A stretch of DNA of 64,000 nt, taken from an uncultured Paracoccaceae bacterium. GTDB lineage: Bacteria > Pseudomonadota > Alphaproteobacteria > Rhodobacterales > Rhodobacteraceae. The notes under the pieces are model-generated. The model was given only the letters and a program-made list of their open reading frames with translations. It was not told the DNA's origin and ran no database searches. Each line of letters begins with the position of its first letter. Within the stretch, counting starts at the first letter, position 1. Below, piece after piece: positions 17,339-25,413 of the stretch. Position numbers and translations under genes: made by a program. The stretch lies in contig CAKZOU010000073.1 in NCBI GenBank assembly GCA_937138255.1, positions 1 through 64,000 on the forward strand. The letters are read 5' to 3'.

Positions 17339-18277
17339 TCAGCCGTTCAGGGCCTCGACCGCCGCCTTCACATCCTCGGGCGTCCCGATGGCCCGCGTGG
17401 CCATCTCGGGGGCAATCCGGCGGATCATCCCCGAAAGCGCCTTGCCCGCGCCGATTTCCCATGCCTCGGTCACACCCTTGGCCGCCATCCAGGCCACGCA
17501 CTCGCGCCAACGGACCGAGCCGGTGATCTGTTGCACCAAGAGCGAACGGATCGCCGCGGGATCCGACACGTCCGAAGCAATCACATTGGCCACGACCGGC
17601 ACGGCAGGCTCGTTGATTTCCACATCGTCGAGGGCTTCGGCCATCACCCGCGCCGCAGGTGCCATCAATTCGCAATGGAACGGCGCAGAGACCGGCAGCA
17701 AAAGCGCCCGCTTTGCCCCTTTGGTCTTGGCAATCTCGACAGCCCGCTCGACCGCCTCGCGGTGGCCCGAAACCACGACCTGTGCCGGATCGTTGTCGTT
17801 CGCGGCCTGACAGACCTGCCCCTGCGCGGCTTCCTTGGCAACCTCGGTCGCCGCCGCGAAATCCAGACCCAAAAGCGCAGCCATCGCGCCCACGCCGACC
17901 GGAACGGCCTCCTGCATGGCGGTGCCGCGCGTCCGCAAAAGCCGCGCCGCATCGCTCACCGAAATCGCCCCCGCCGCCGCCAGGGCCGAGTATTCCCCGA
18001 GGGAGTGACCCGCCACATAGGAAGCGGCACCGATCGCTATCCCTTCTGCCTCGAGCGCACGCATCACGGCGAGCGATGTTGCCATCAAAGCCGGCTGGGC
18101 ATTACGGGTGAGTGTCAATTCGGCAATGTCGCCCTCCCAGATCAGAGAGGACAGGCTTTCGCCCAGCGCTGCATCCACCTCGTCAAAGACGGCTTTGGCA
18201 GCCGGATAGGCATCGGCCAGTGCTTTGCCCATGCCAATGGCCTGAGCCCCTTGTCCCGGAAAAACGAACGCTCGCAT
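17339..18277 (-). CDS. fabD: Malonyl-CoA:ACP transacylase (FabD)
   Basis: 312 residues. The opening FVFPGQGAQAIGMG and the nucleophile motif AGHSLGEYSALAAAG (Ser about residue 92) are diagnostic; the catalytic His is in SAPFHCELM (about residue 200). It loads malonate onto ACP. It is the first gene of the fabD-fabG unit. The 105 bases upstream, before the convergent-side membrane gene's stop, should hold its promoter. Confidence 0.97.
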   Translation of the reverse strand: MRAFVFPGQGAQAIGMGKALADAYPAAKAVFDEVDAALGESLSSLIWEGDIAELTLTRNAQPALMATSLAVMRALEAEGIAIGAASYVAGHSLGEYSALAAAGAISVSDAARLLRTRGTAMQEAVPVGVGAMAALLGLDFAAATEVAKEAAQGQVCQAANDNDPAQVVVSGHREAVERAVEIAKTKGAKRALLLPVSAPFHCELMAPAARVMAEALDDVEINEPAVPVVANVIASDVSDPAAIRSLLVQQITGSVRWRECVAWMAAKGVTEAWEIGAGKALSGMIRRIAPEMATRAIGTPEDVKAAVEALNG

Positions 18278-18382
18278 TTAGTGCTCCCCAACCAATTCGT
18301 TCCTTTGCTCTACCTTGCCTCAAGGCGCACGACAAGAAACCCTGTCAAAAACAGGGCTCTATATCGGAGAGGAAGGCGGAGC

Positions 18383-19015
18383 CTAGACGGAGCGGGGCAG
18401 ACCTAAAGCTCCAGGATATCTGGAGCGTGCCTCGGAATTACGGGCAAGCAAATCGCGGCCCAGCCGGTTGCGAAGTGGCTCGAGGTGCTCAACAGGAGCA
18501 ACGGCAACGAGCATCAGCTTAGGGGTATTGAGGTAACGAAGAAGCAGAGCTGCCTCTCCTTTTTCGGCGTGGGTCCGATCCAGAAAGACACCGCCGATCA
18601 CATCAAATCTGTAGCGTCCGACCAACGAGGTCCGACCAGCACTGTTCCTGACGATTTCGCGGATTTCGCCAATCTTTGTGTCCACCTGAATCTCGGTACG
18701 GACACCGCGCCCGGCATACCACACCAACAAAGAGCCGATGCCGCCCAGCACCATGCTCAAACCCAGCTTCATCATCATGACACCTTGGTCCGCGCTTCCG
18801 CCAGGAATGAGCCAAAGCCCGACAGCGGCAACAAGGAACGCCATTCCGGCGATCCAGCTAGCCGTTTGACCGAATTCCTCCCACCGACGATCAGCCAGAG
18901 GAGAGTTGATCACGTAACCCCAAAACATCTCATGCACCTCAATAGAGGTCGAGATCGGCTCTTGGGGCCTGCTATATCCCTTGCGCGCCGGCTGATCAGT
19001 TGTCACAGCGGTCAT
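18383..19015 (-). CDS. Uncharacterised protein with two transmembrane segments
   Basis: 210 residues starting MTAVTTDQPARKGYSRPQE; ATG 19015 is preceded by GGAGAG, which decides against the longer frame from 19132. Two membrane helices are visible (TASWIAGMAFLVAAVGLWLI and LGLSMVLGGIGSLLVWYAG). A ~100-residue soluble C-terminal part follows, with VRTEIQVDTKIGEIREIV and a Leu-rich stretch (LMLVAVAPVEHLEPLRNRLG). I do not recognise the family. It lies divergent from rpsF and in line with fabD, with 105 bases between. Confidence 0.75.
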   Translation of the reverse strand: MTAVTTDQPARKGYSRPQEPISTSIEVHEMFWGYVINSPLADRRWEEFGQTASWIAGMAFLVAAVGLWLIPGGSADQGVMMMKLGLSMVLGGIGSLLVWYAGRGVRTEIQVDTKIGEIREIVRNSAGRTSLVGRYRFDVIGGVFLDRTHAEKGEAALLLRYLNTPKLMLVAVAPVEHLEPLRNRLGRDLLARNSEARSRYPGALGLPRSV

Positions 19016-19185
19016 TGTATTGGCTCTCCACTCTTCACCCACTTCATAGACGGACGGAAGTTGGGCATTTTGCAGGCGGTCAATCGACCAATGCGGCACA
19101 TGTTTGAGACAATCTTGCGCCGGCTGCCACATTCGGCGACGGGCAATCTAGCTTTGTGATCGCAGGATTTGCAGCCGTTTTGCCC

Positions 19186-19213
19186 TTGTCTGGGCCGCCC
19201 CCTTCTGTATAAG
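19186..19213 (+). promoter_or_regulatory. Candidate promoter of rpsF-rpsR-rplI
   Basis: TTGTCT (19186-19191) and TATAAG (19208-19213) are spaced by 16 bases, a fair sigma-70-like match in the only gene-free stretch above 300 bases (19016-19322). It would start transcription near 19220, about 100 bases before rpsF. This is sequence match only. Confidence 0.4.
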
Positions 19214-19220
19214 GCCCCAT

Positions 19221-19273
19221 CCTTCCGCGATGTCTTAGAACCGCGCAGTCTCTCGTGGATGGGGTGCGGAAGG
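19221..19273 (+). promoter_or_regulatory. Candidate structured rpsF leader (S6:S18 autoregulation)
   Basis: CCTTCCGC (19221-19228) pairs perfectly with GCGGAAGG (19266-19273). A nested hairpin CCGCG (19241-19245) / CGTGG (19254-19258) fits inside. A second 8-bp match, CCCCATCC (19215-19222) with GGATGGGG (19257-19264), would compete or form a pseudoknot if transcribed. Ribosomal S6:S18 complexes are known to bind leaders of rpsF messages in several bacteria; assignment to that class is inference. Confidence 0.45.
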
Positions 19274-19322
19274 TCTAACGCCCCGTCCTTTGAAATGCGC
19301 CGCAGAAATGAATGGAGCACAC

Positions 19323-19709
19323 ATGCCGCTTTACGAGCATGTCTTTATCTCGCGTCAGGACTTGTCTAACGCGCAGGCCGAAAGCCTCATCGAACATTTC
19401 TCGACCGTGCTTGCCGACAACGGCGGCAAGGTTGTCGAGAATGAATATTGGGGCGTCAAGACGATGGCCTACAAGATCAACAAGAACCGCAAGGGTCACT
19501 ACGCCTACCTCCGCACCGACGCCCCGGCGACGGCCGTTCTGGAGATGGAGCGCCTGATGCGCCTTCATGACGACGTGATGCGCATTCTGACCATCAAGGT
19601 CGACGCCCACGAAGAAGGCCCCTCGGTTCAGATGCAGAAGCGCGACGAGCGCGATCGGGGTGACCGTGGTGATCGTGGTGACCGCCCCGAGCGCCGTGAA
19701 CGCCGCTAA
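19323..19709 (+). CDS. rpsF: 30S ribosomal protein bS6
   Basis: 128 residues starting MPLYEHVFISRQDLS. The S6 core includes VVENEYWGVKTMAYKINKN and GHYAYLR. After residue ~105 comes an alphaproteobacterial-style charged tail with GDR repeats (RDRGDRGDRGDRPERRERR). ATG 19323 has GGAG eight bases upstream; an upstream in-frame ATG at 19290 has none. It binds bS18 on the 30S platform. rpsR follows after 25 bases. Confidence 0.97.
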   Translation: MPLYEHVFISRQDLSNAQAESLIEHFSTVLADNGGKVVENEYWGVKTMAYKINKNRKGHYAYLRTDAPATAVLEMERLMRLHDDVMRILTIKVDAHEEGPSVQMQKRDERDRGDRGDRGDRPERRERR

Positions 19710-19734
19710 GTTGATCGCGAAAGGATACTAAGTC

Positions 19735-19962
19735 ATGGCTACCAAACCGTTTTTCCGTCGTCGCAAGTCTGATCCGTTCGAGGGCGAAGGCGCCCCGGTA
19801 ATCGACTACAAAGACACCCGCCTCCTGCAGCGCTACATCTCCGAGCGTGGCAAGATCGTCCCCGCCCGTATCACCGCCGTCGGTGCCAAGAACCAGCGCA
19901 AGCTCGCCCAGGCGATCAAGCGCGCCCGGTTCCTCGCCCTGCTGCCCTACGCTGTGAAGTAA
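19735..19962 (+). CDS. rpsR: 30S ribosomal protein bS18
   Basis: 75 residues. The family signature is [25 protein letters not shown], seen in parts ([20 protein letters not shown]) with the basic tail [11 protein letters not shown]. It forms the S6:S18 heterodimer. It is preceded by AAAGGATACTAAGTC and followed by AAGGAGG, which serves rplI 11 bases downstream. Confidence 0.98.
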   Translation: MATKPFFRRRKSDPFEGEGAPVIDYKDTRLLQRYISERGKIVPARITAVGAKNQRKLAQAIKRARFLALLPYAVK

Positions 19963-19973
19963 GGAGGTCTCAA

Positions 19974-20552
19974 ATGGACGTTATTCTTCTCGAACGCGTG
20001 GCCAAACTCGGCCAGATGGGCGAAGTCGTCAAAGTCAAAGACGGCTACGCACGCAACTTCCTTCTGCCGCAAGGCAAGGCTCTGCGTGCCAACGCTTCCA
20101 ACATCGCACGCTTTGAAACCGACAAGGCCCAGCTCGAAGCCCGCAACCTCGAGACCCGCAAAGAGGCCGAAAGCCTCGGCGCCAAGCTCGACGGTCAGGT
20201 TTTCATCGTGATTCGCTCGGCTTCCGATGGCGGCTCGCTCTACGGCTCGGTCACCCCGCGTGACGCCGCCGATGCGGCCACCGAAGCTGGCTTCACCGTT
20301 GATCGCAAGCAGGTCGTTCTGACCGGCCCGATCAAGGATCTTGGCATTCACACGGTCAGCATCGTGCTGCACCCCGAAGTCACTATCTCGATCTCGCTCA
20401 ACGTCGCCCGTTCGACCGAAGAGGCCGAGCTTCAGGCATCGGGCAAGTCGATCCAGGAACTGGCTGCCGAGGAAGAGGCCGCGGCCGATTTCGAAATTCA
20501 GGAGCTCTTCGACGATATCGGCGGCGCTGCCTCCGAAGACGACGAAGCCTGA
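19974..20552 (+). CDS. rplI: 50S ribosomal protein bL9
   Basis: 192 residues. The N-terminal rRNA-binding domain is clear ([20 protein letters not shown], then [15 protein letters not shown]), followed by the long helix and the C-terminal domain. The ~40-residue acidic extension after residue 150 ([20 protein letters not shown]) makes it longer than the E. coli protein (149 residues) but usual for alphaproteobacteria. It is the last gene of rpsF-rpsR-rplI, with an intrinsic terminator after it. Confidence 0.97.
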   Translation: MDVILLERVAKLGQMGEVVKVKDGYARNFLLPQGKALRANASNIARFETDKAQLEARNLETRKEAESLGAKLDGQVFIVIRSASDGGSLYGSVTPRDAADAATEAGFTVDRKQVVLTGPIKDLGIHTVSIVLHPEVTISISLNVARSTEEAELQASGKSIQELAAEEEAAADFEIQELFDDIGGAASEDDEA

Positions 20553-20574
20553 TCTTCCCGATAGATTTGAGAAA

Positions 20575-20601
20575 GGGCCGCGGAGTTCCGCGGCCCTTTT
20601 T
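20575..20601 (+). terminator. Terminator of the rpsF operon
   Basis: Stem GGGCCGCGGA (20575-20584) with TCCGCGGCCC (20587-20596), followed by TTTTTCG. It lies 22 bases past rplI. Confidence 0.85.
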
Positions 20602-20620
20602 CGTTGCGCCACTTCTATAG

Positions 20621-21091
20621 CTATTTGAAGGTTTCGAGTGAAAGTATGGCGTCGCAATAATTGCCATCGAAGGTGCCGACCCAAACATCGAGATAGCCGT
20701 CGGCCGGTTGGGTCAATACGATCTTAGGATCGAGATCCCCGTTATCATCGTCGTCATAATACCAATTGACCGACGCCGTATTGATCAGAAGCGCTGAATC
20801 GCAGGCGCTGACCACGCTGATCACCAGCTGGTATCCGGCCATCTTCGACAATTCGAAGGTAAAGTCTGGGGCGGTCGGGAAATAGCCCGCGCCACGATCT
20901 GTGCCGGGCCTGATGCTCGGACAATCCCAAATATAGTTCTCGCCGCCTGCCACGACATTGAAATCTTGACGTGTATAGAGCTGTTCAGCGGTCGCTTGAT
21001 AGGACTCGCCCCATTGATTGAAATCGGGGCACGCTTCTGCCGATACAATTGAGCCCAAGAACAAGGCAGCGGCTAAGACTAGGGTTCTCAA
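20621..21091 (-). CDS. Small secreted protein of unknown function
   Basis: 156 residues from a TTG start at 21091. The choice rests on a strong Shine-Dalgarno sequence GAGGAGG (21095-21102) and on a clean signal peptide (RTLVLAAALFLGSIVSAEA, cleavage near residue 20) that begins exactly there; the longer frame from 21157 hides it. The mature part has four Cys and an acidic stretch NWYYDDDDNGDLDPK that looks like a metal-binding loop. It reads like a beta-rich periplasmic or extracellular domain. I do not recognise a family. Confidence 0.75.
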   Translation of the reverse strand: MRTLVLAAALFLGSIVSAEACPDFNQWGESYQATAEQLYTRQDFNVVAGGENYIWDCPSIRPGTDRGAGYFPTAPDFTFELSKMAGYQLVISVVSACDSALLINTASVNWYYDDDDNGDLDPKIVLTQPADGYLDVWVGTFDGNYCDAILSLETFK

Positions 21092-21162
21092 TGTTGCCTC
21101 CTCATGCAATCTAGCCCCAACATAGCGCTCGATGGATCCAAGACCTAGTCCCTTCACAAACG

Positions 21163-21185
21163 AAAAAGGGCGCCCGAAGGCGCCC
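21163..21185 (-). terminator. Terminator of tig
   Basis: Stem GGGCGCC (21168-21174) / GGCGCCC (21179-21185) with a 4-base tetraloop, followed in the minus direction by TTTTTCGTTT. It lies just past the trigger factor stop. Confidence 0.85.
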
Positions 21186-21210
21186 TCCCCTGTTTGCCTT
21201 TCGGCAAAAC

Positions 21211-22542
21211 TTATTCTTCGTCGAGAGCCTCGACCGCCTTCTGCAGCGCGTCCTTGCTCACTTCTTTCTCGGCCACCTTGGCTTCTGCGAAGATGTGGTC
21301 GATGACCTTGTCCTCGAAGATCGGCGCCTGAAGCTGTTGGCGGAACTGGGCGTTCTTCTGGACAAAGTCGAAGAACTCGCGCTCTTGGCCCGGATACTGG
21401 CGGGCCTGGTTCATGACGGCCTGGGTCAACTCGGCATCGGTCACCTTGATCTCGGCTTTCTGACCGACATCGGCAAGCAGCAGGCCCAGCTTCACGCGGC
21501 GAACGGCCAGCTTCTTGTGCTCATCGGTGGTCTCGATCGCACCGTGATCGTGGCCGTGATGATCCGGGTTTTCCTCGTGCCACAGCTGGTGGGCGATCTG
21601 GTTGGCTTCGGCTTCGACGAGCGAGGCCGGCAGGTCGAACTTGGCCGCCTTGTCGAGCTGATCGAGAAGCGCACGCTTGGCAACCGCGCGAGAGGCGCCG
21701 GTATATTCGGCTTCTAGACGCTCCGAGATCTGGCCCTTGAGAGCAGCAAGATCGTCGGCGCCAAACTGCTTTGCGAGTTCGTCGTTGATCTCAGCGGCCT
21801 TCGGCTCTTTCACGGCTTTCACGGTGCAGGTGAAGACAGCGGCTTTGCCTGCAAGGTTCTCAGCGCCATAGTTTTCCGGGAAGGTCACATCCACGTCCTT
21901 CTCGTCGCCGGCCTTGACGCCAACGAGACCGGCCTCAAAGCCGGGGATGAAGGAGTTGGAACCCAGAACCAGCGGGTAATCCTCGGCCGATCCGCCTTCA
22001 AAGGCTTCGCCATCGACCTTGCCGACGAAGTCGATCACGACCTGATCGCCGTCCTTGGCCTTGGAGCCCTTCTTGCGGTCTTCAAAGTTCTGCGCTGTCT
22101 TGGCAAGGTTTTCGAGGGCTTCGGTGACCGAACCCTCATCGGCCTTCACGACCATGCGCTCGAGTTTGATCTTCTTGAAATCGACTTCCGGAACGTCCGG
22201 CAGGGTTTCGTAGACAACCTCGACGTGAACGTCGTCGCCTTCTTTCCAGGCTTCATTGGTCATCTTGATTTCCGGCTGGGCGGCGGGGCGATGACCCGAG
22301 GTCTCGAGGTGGCTGTTGAGCGCACCGTCGATGGCATCTTGCATGGCTTCGCCCAGAAGACGCTGGCCGTATTGCTTGCGCAGAAGCGCCATCGGCACCT
22401 TGCCCTTGCGGAAGCCCTTCATCTCGATCGAGGGCTGCGCCTCGACCAGCTTCTCGTTGACCTTCGCATCAAGCTCGCCCGCCGTCACAATGATGGCATA
22501 ACCGCGCTTGAGGCCTTCGTTCAGGGTCTCGGTGACCTGCAT
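21211..22542 (-). CDS. tig: Trigger factor, ribosome-associated chaperone and prolyl isomerase
   Basis: 443 residues from ATG 22542 ([15 protein letters not shown]), with GAAGGACG upstream; the frame extends into the tRNA gene but that part is not coding. The ribosome-binding loop is GFRKGKVPM (about residues 43-51). The FKBP-type domain spans about residues 150-245 ([27 protein letters not shown]) and the helical chaperone domain follows. A His-rich insert ([16 protein letters not shown], about residue 325) sits in the C-terminal domain. The tRNA-Leu gene lies 22 bases upstream on the same strand. Confidence 0.97.
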   Translation of the reverse strand: MQVTETLNEGLKRGYAIIVTAGELDAKVNEKLVEAQPSIEMKGFRKGKVPMALLRKQYGQRLLGEAMQDAIDGALNSHLETSGHRPAAQPEIKMTNEAWKEGDDVHVEVVYETLPDVPEVDFKKIKLERMVVKADEGSVTEALENLAKTAQNFEDRKKGSKAKDGDQVVIDFVGKVDGEAFEGGSAEDYPLVLGSNSFIPGFEAGLVGVKAGDEKDVDVTFPENYGAENLAGKAAVFTCTVKAVKEPKAAEINDELAKQFGADDLAALKGQISERLEAEYTGASRAVAKRALLDQLDKAAKFDLPASLVEAEANQIAHQLWHEENPDHHGHDHGAIETTDEHKKLAVRRVKLGLLLADVGQKAEIKVTDAELTQAVMNQARQYPGQEREFFDFVQKNAQFRQQLQAPIFEDKVIDHIFAEAKVAEKEVSKDALQKAVEALDEE

Positions 22543-22564
22543 CTGTCGTCCTTCTTTCGTTACC

Positions 22565-22649
22565 TGGTGCGGGTGGAGGGACTTGAACCCCCACGCCTTG
22601 CGGCGCCAGAACCTAAATCTGGTGCGTCTGCCAATTTCGCCACACCCGC
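22565..22649 (-). tRNA. tRNA-Leu (anticodon UAG)
   Basis: 85 nucleotides including an encoded CCA end (complement of 22565-22567). The acceptor stem GCGGGTG pairs with CACCCGC. The anticodon arm CCAGA-TTTAGGT-TCTGG gives anticodon TAG (complement of 22613-22615). A long variable arm (GCGCCGCAAGGCGTG) makes it a class II tRNA, and the T arm reads GGGGGTTCAAGTCCCTC. It lies directly upstream of tig on the same strand. Confidence 0.96.
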
Positions 22650-22796
22650 ATGATGAAAGGGGGCAGGTCTGGGCCCACCCCCGAATTGGGGCGGTGTCTA
22701 TCAAAGGCAGGCGCGGGATGCGAGGGGAAAAACAACCGAATTTTCAATGAAACTCTTCGGGCATGAACCGAATTTCGCCACATTTGCACCAGAAAT

Positions 22797-23294
22797 ATGT
22801 CCGGGAAGTCAAAGACGAGCGCTGCCATGCCCCTCCTTGCCGAAAAATCACCGGCCCCCGAACATTTCGTGGCGGTCGAAACTGCCGGGCTGATCGCCGG
22901 AACGCGGGTCATGACGATCGAGGGCGAAGTTTCGGTCGAAGACCTCGCACCGGGGGCACGGATCATCTCGCGCGATGCGGGTCTCGTTGTTCTGAGGGGG
23001 ATAGAATCAGGCTGGACCCGGCTTGCACCGACTGCGATCAAGGCAGGCGCCCTCGGTCATACACGCCCGCGCCGCGATATGCTCGTGCCGCCGCAGGCCC
23101 TCATCCACCTTCGCGACTGGCGGGCCGAGGTTTTGATCGGGTCGACCTACGCCCTCGTCCCCTCCAAGCTGATGATCGACGATGATTTCGTATTTCGCCG
23201 TAGTGAGGAGCGATTGAAGGTCTTTGAACTGATGTTCGACCGCCAGCACATCATCTATGCCGACGGAATCGAGATCGCGACTGCAGCGGTCTGA
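22797..23294 (+). CDS. Hint-domain-like protein lacking the splicing cysteine
   Basis: 165 residues resembling the Hedgehog/intein (Hint) domain proteins common in Rhodobacteraceae. The block GTRVMTIEGEVSVEDLAPG and RIISRDAGLVVLRGIES match Hint block A and its strands. MLVPPQALIH corresponds to the usual SPQHR-like block, and MFDRQHIIYADGIE to the C-terminal part. The position normally held by the nucleophilic Cys just before PGT is replaced (GLIAGT), so self-splicing is not expected. The start may instead be ATG 22827 (MPLLAEKS). It ends 2 bases before the convergent nnr. Confidence 0.75.
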   Translation: MSGKSKTSAAMPLLAEKSPAPEHFVAVETAGLIAGTRVMTIEGEVSVEDLAPGARIISRDAGLVVLRGIESGWTRLAPTAIKAGALGHTRPRRDMLVPPQALIHLRDWRAEVLIGSTYALVPSKLMIDDDFVFRRSEERLKVFELMFDRQHIIYADGIEIATAAV

Positions 23295-23296
23295 GA

Positions 23297-24868
23297 CTAG
23301 GCCCCAATTTCACGCAAAATTGCCGGCAGGGCTTCGGGGATATCTTCGGCGATGAGGCCCGCACCCAGACGTCGCCCCGCTTCCTGATGTAGCCAAACGG
23401 CGCTGCAAGCCGCCACCTCCGGCAAAAGACCCCGCGCCATGAAGCCGGCAATCATTCCCGCCAGAACATCGCCGGAGCCGGCCGTCGCGAGCCAGGGCGC
23501 GGCCCGCTCATAGAAGGCCCCGCCAATCCAAACCCGCCCATCCGGCGCAGCGACGACCGTATCTGGCCCTTTCAGAACCACGGCACAGCCCGCCCGCTCG
23601 GCTGCGGCCCGCACCCTTTCGGCCTTGTCCGGTCCAATCAGATCGGGAAACAGCCGTGCAAACTCGCCCTCATGCGGGGTCAGGACACACCCTTCATGCA
23701 ACCGCGCCTCAAAGCCGCCTAGGGAGGCCAGCAGCGTGAGCGCATCGGCATCGAGCACCACAGGAATTCTGCGCCCATACCGCCGCAAATGGCCCGCGAT
23801 CTGCGCGTCGGTTCCGTCAATCAGGGGCGCATCGGGCGGCAATATCCAGTCGAGCGCCGCGCCAACCAATCCGGCAGCACCTCTATCCAACCCAAGCCCA
23901 GGTCCGAGGCAAAGCGCGGTGATCCTCGGATCGGCCAGAGCCGCGCGCAAATCCTCGCCCCCATCGAGCCCGCGCAGCATTATGGCATCGAGCCGCGCCG
24001 CATTTTCGGCAAGCGCTTCTTCGCAAGCGCCCAGCGTGACAAGCCCGGCACCCACCCTCAAAGCTCCCCGCGCGGCCAGCCTGCCAGCGCCGCCTCTTGT
24101 TGGCCCTCCAGCCAGAACAAGTGCGTGCCCATGCCCGTATTTGTGGCCCAGCAGACCTTTGGTGATCCGCTCCGGCGCGGGAGCCTCCAGCAAACGAACC
24201 ACCCTATCCCCGTCCGGCAGCTCAACCCCGATCGGAACAACCACGAGCCGGCCAGATCTTGCCGGCAAAGAACCGGTAAAATGCCCAAGCCGTGGCGCTT
24301 GGAATGTGACCGTCATATCTGCACTCAAATGCTTGGGATAATCGCCAGACCCCGCCGGCAAATGCCCGGTATCGCTCGAAAACCCCGACAAGACATCAAC
24401 CGCGACCAGCATTGTCGTGCGGGGGCGTTCCGAGATCGCCCCGAGCGCTGCGAGAAACTCGCCAGAAACCGGTCGCGCCAGCCCCGTGCCGAAAAGAGCG
24501 TCAACCACGACATCCTCGTTGCACGGGCGGTACTCCGCCAATGGGAGTGTGGCCCCTTGCCAATGTCGAAAAGCTGACAACGCATCTTCGGGAACCTTAA
24601 CCGGATCGCCGCTGAAATAGGCGTCAACCTCCCAACCCAACTCGGCCAAGAGCCGCGCCACGACAAACCCGTCGCCACCATTATTGCCCGGCCCACACAA
24701 AACCGATGCCTTCGCCTGCCCGGCCACCAAATCGGGCCACTCGGCACAGATCGCCTCGAATACACCGCGCCCAGCCCGTTCCATCAGCATCGCCGCAGTC
24801 ACCCGCCCCGAGGCAATCGCCCTGTGTTCGGCCGCCCGCATTTCCGACGCATTCAGCAAAACGCTCAT
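23297..24868 (-). CDS. nnr: Bifunctional NAD(P)HX epimerase and dehydratase
   Basis: 523 residues, two fused repair enzymes. The N-terminal YjeF epimerase part (residues ~1-210) has VLCGPGNNGGDGFVVARLL. The C-terminal ribokinase-like dehydratase part (residues ~225-520) has HALVLAGGPTRGGAG, VLTPHEGEFARLFP and the ATP/ADP site ATAGSGDVLAGMIAGFM. The pair restores hydrated NADH and NADPH. It is convergent with the Hint-like gene and divergent from glnB, with 173 bases between the starts. Confidence 0.95.
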   Translation of the reverse strand: MSVLLNASEMRAAEHRAIASGRVTAAMLMERAGRGVFEAICAEWPDLVAGQAKASVLCGPGNNGGDGFVVARLLAELGWEVDAYFSGDPVKVPEDALSAFRHWQGATLPLAEYRPCNEDVVVDALFGTGLARPVSGEFLAALGAISERPRTTMLVAVDVLSGFSSDTGHLPAGSGDYPKHLSADMTVTFQAPRLGHFTGSLPARSGRLVVVPIGVELPDGDRVVRLLEAPAPERITKGLLGHKYGHGHALVLAGGPTRGGAGRLAARGALRVGAGLVTLGACEEALAENAARLDAIMLRGLDGGEDLRAALADPRITALCLGPGLGLDRGAAGLVGAALDWILPPDAPLIDGTDAQIAGHLRRYGRRIPVVLDADALTLLASLGGFEARLHEGCVLTPHEGEFARLFPDLIGPDKAERVRAAAERAGCAVVLKGPDTVVAAPDGRVWIGGAFYERAAPWLATAGSGDVLAGMIAGFMARGLLPEVAACSAVWLHQEAGRRLGAGLIAEDIPEALPAILREIGA

Positions 24869-25014
24869 GGTTTCCGCTCCAAAGTTTTCAAACTGCCCGC
24901 TTTCACGTCTATCTGCTTAATTTTTGTGCAAAATGGTGTTTTCGGCCCCGGCAGGCCCGCCCTCGCCACCCTAGCCAATTGTTCCTGCCCTAGAGAAGTG
25001 GTCAGTCGCCTTGA

Positions 25015-25380
<366 letters not shown>

Positions 25381-25413
25381 TCACCCGAAATTCATCTCGG
25401 AAGGACCCATCTG

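Noticed and set aside
16595-18406. 603-codon plus-strand open frame opposite fabG and fabD
   Set aside because: It spans two clear minus-strand genes and the gap between them; no protein family features.
22543-22704. Upstream extension of the trigger factor frame
   Set aside because: It reads through the tRNA-Leu gene; the conserved protein starts at ATG 22542 with a Shine-Dalgarno sequence.
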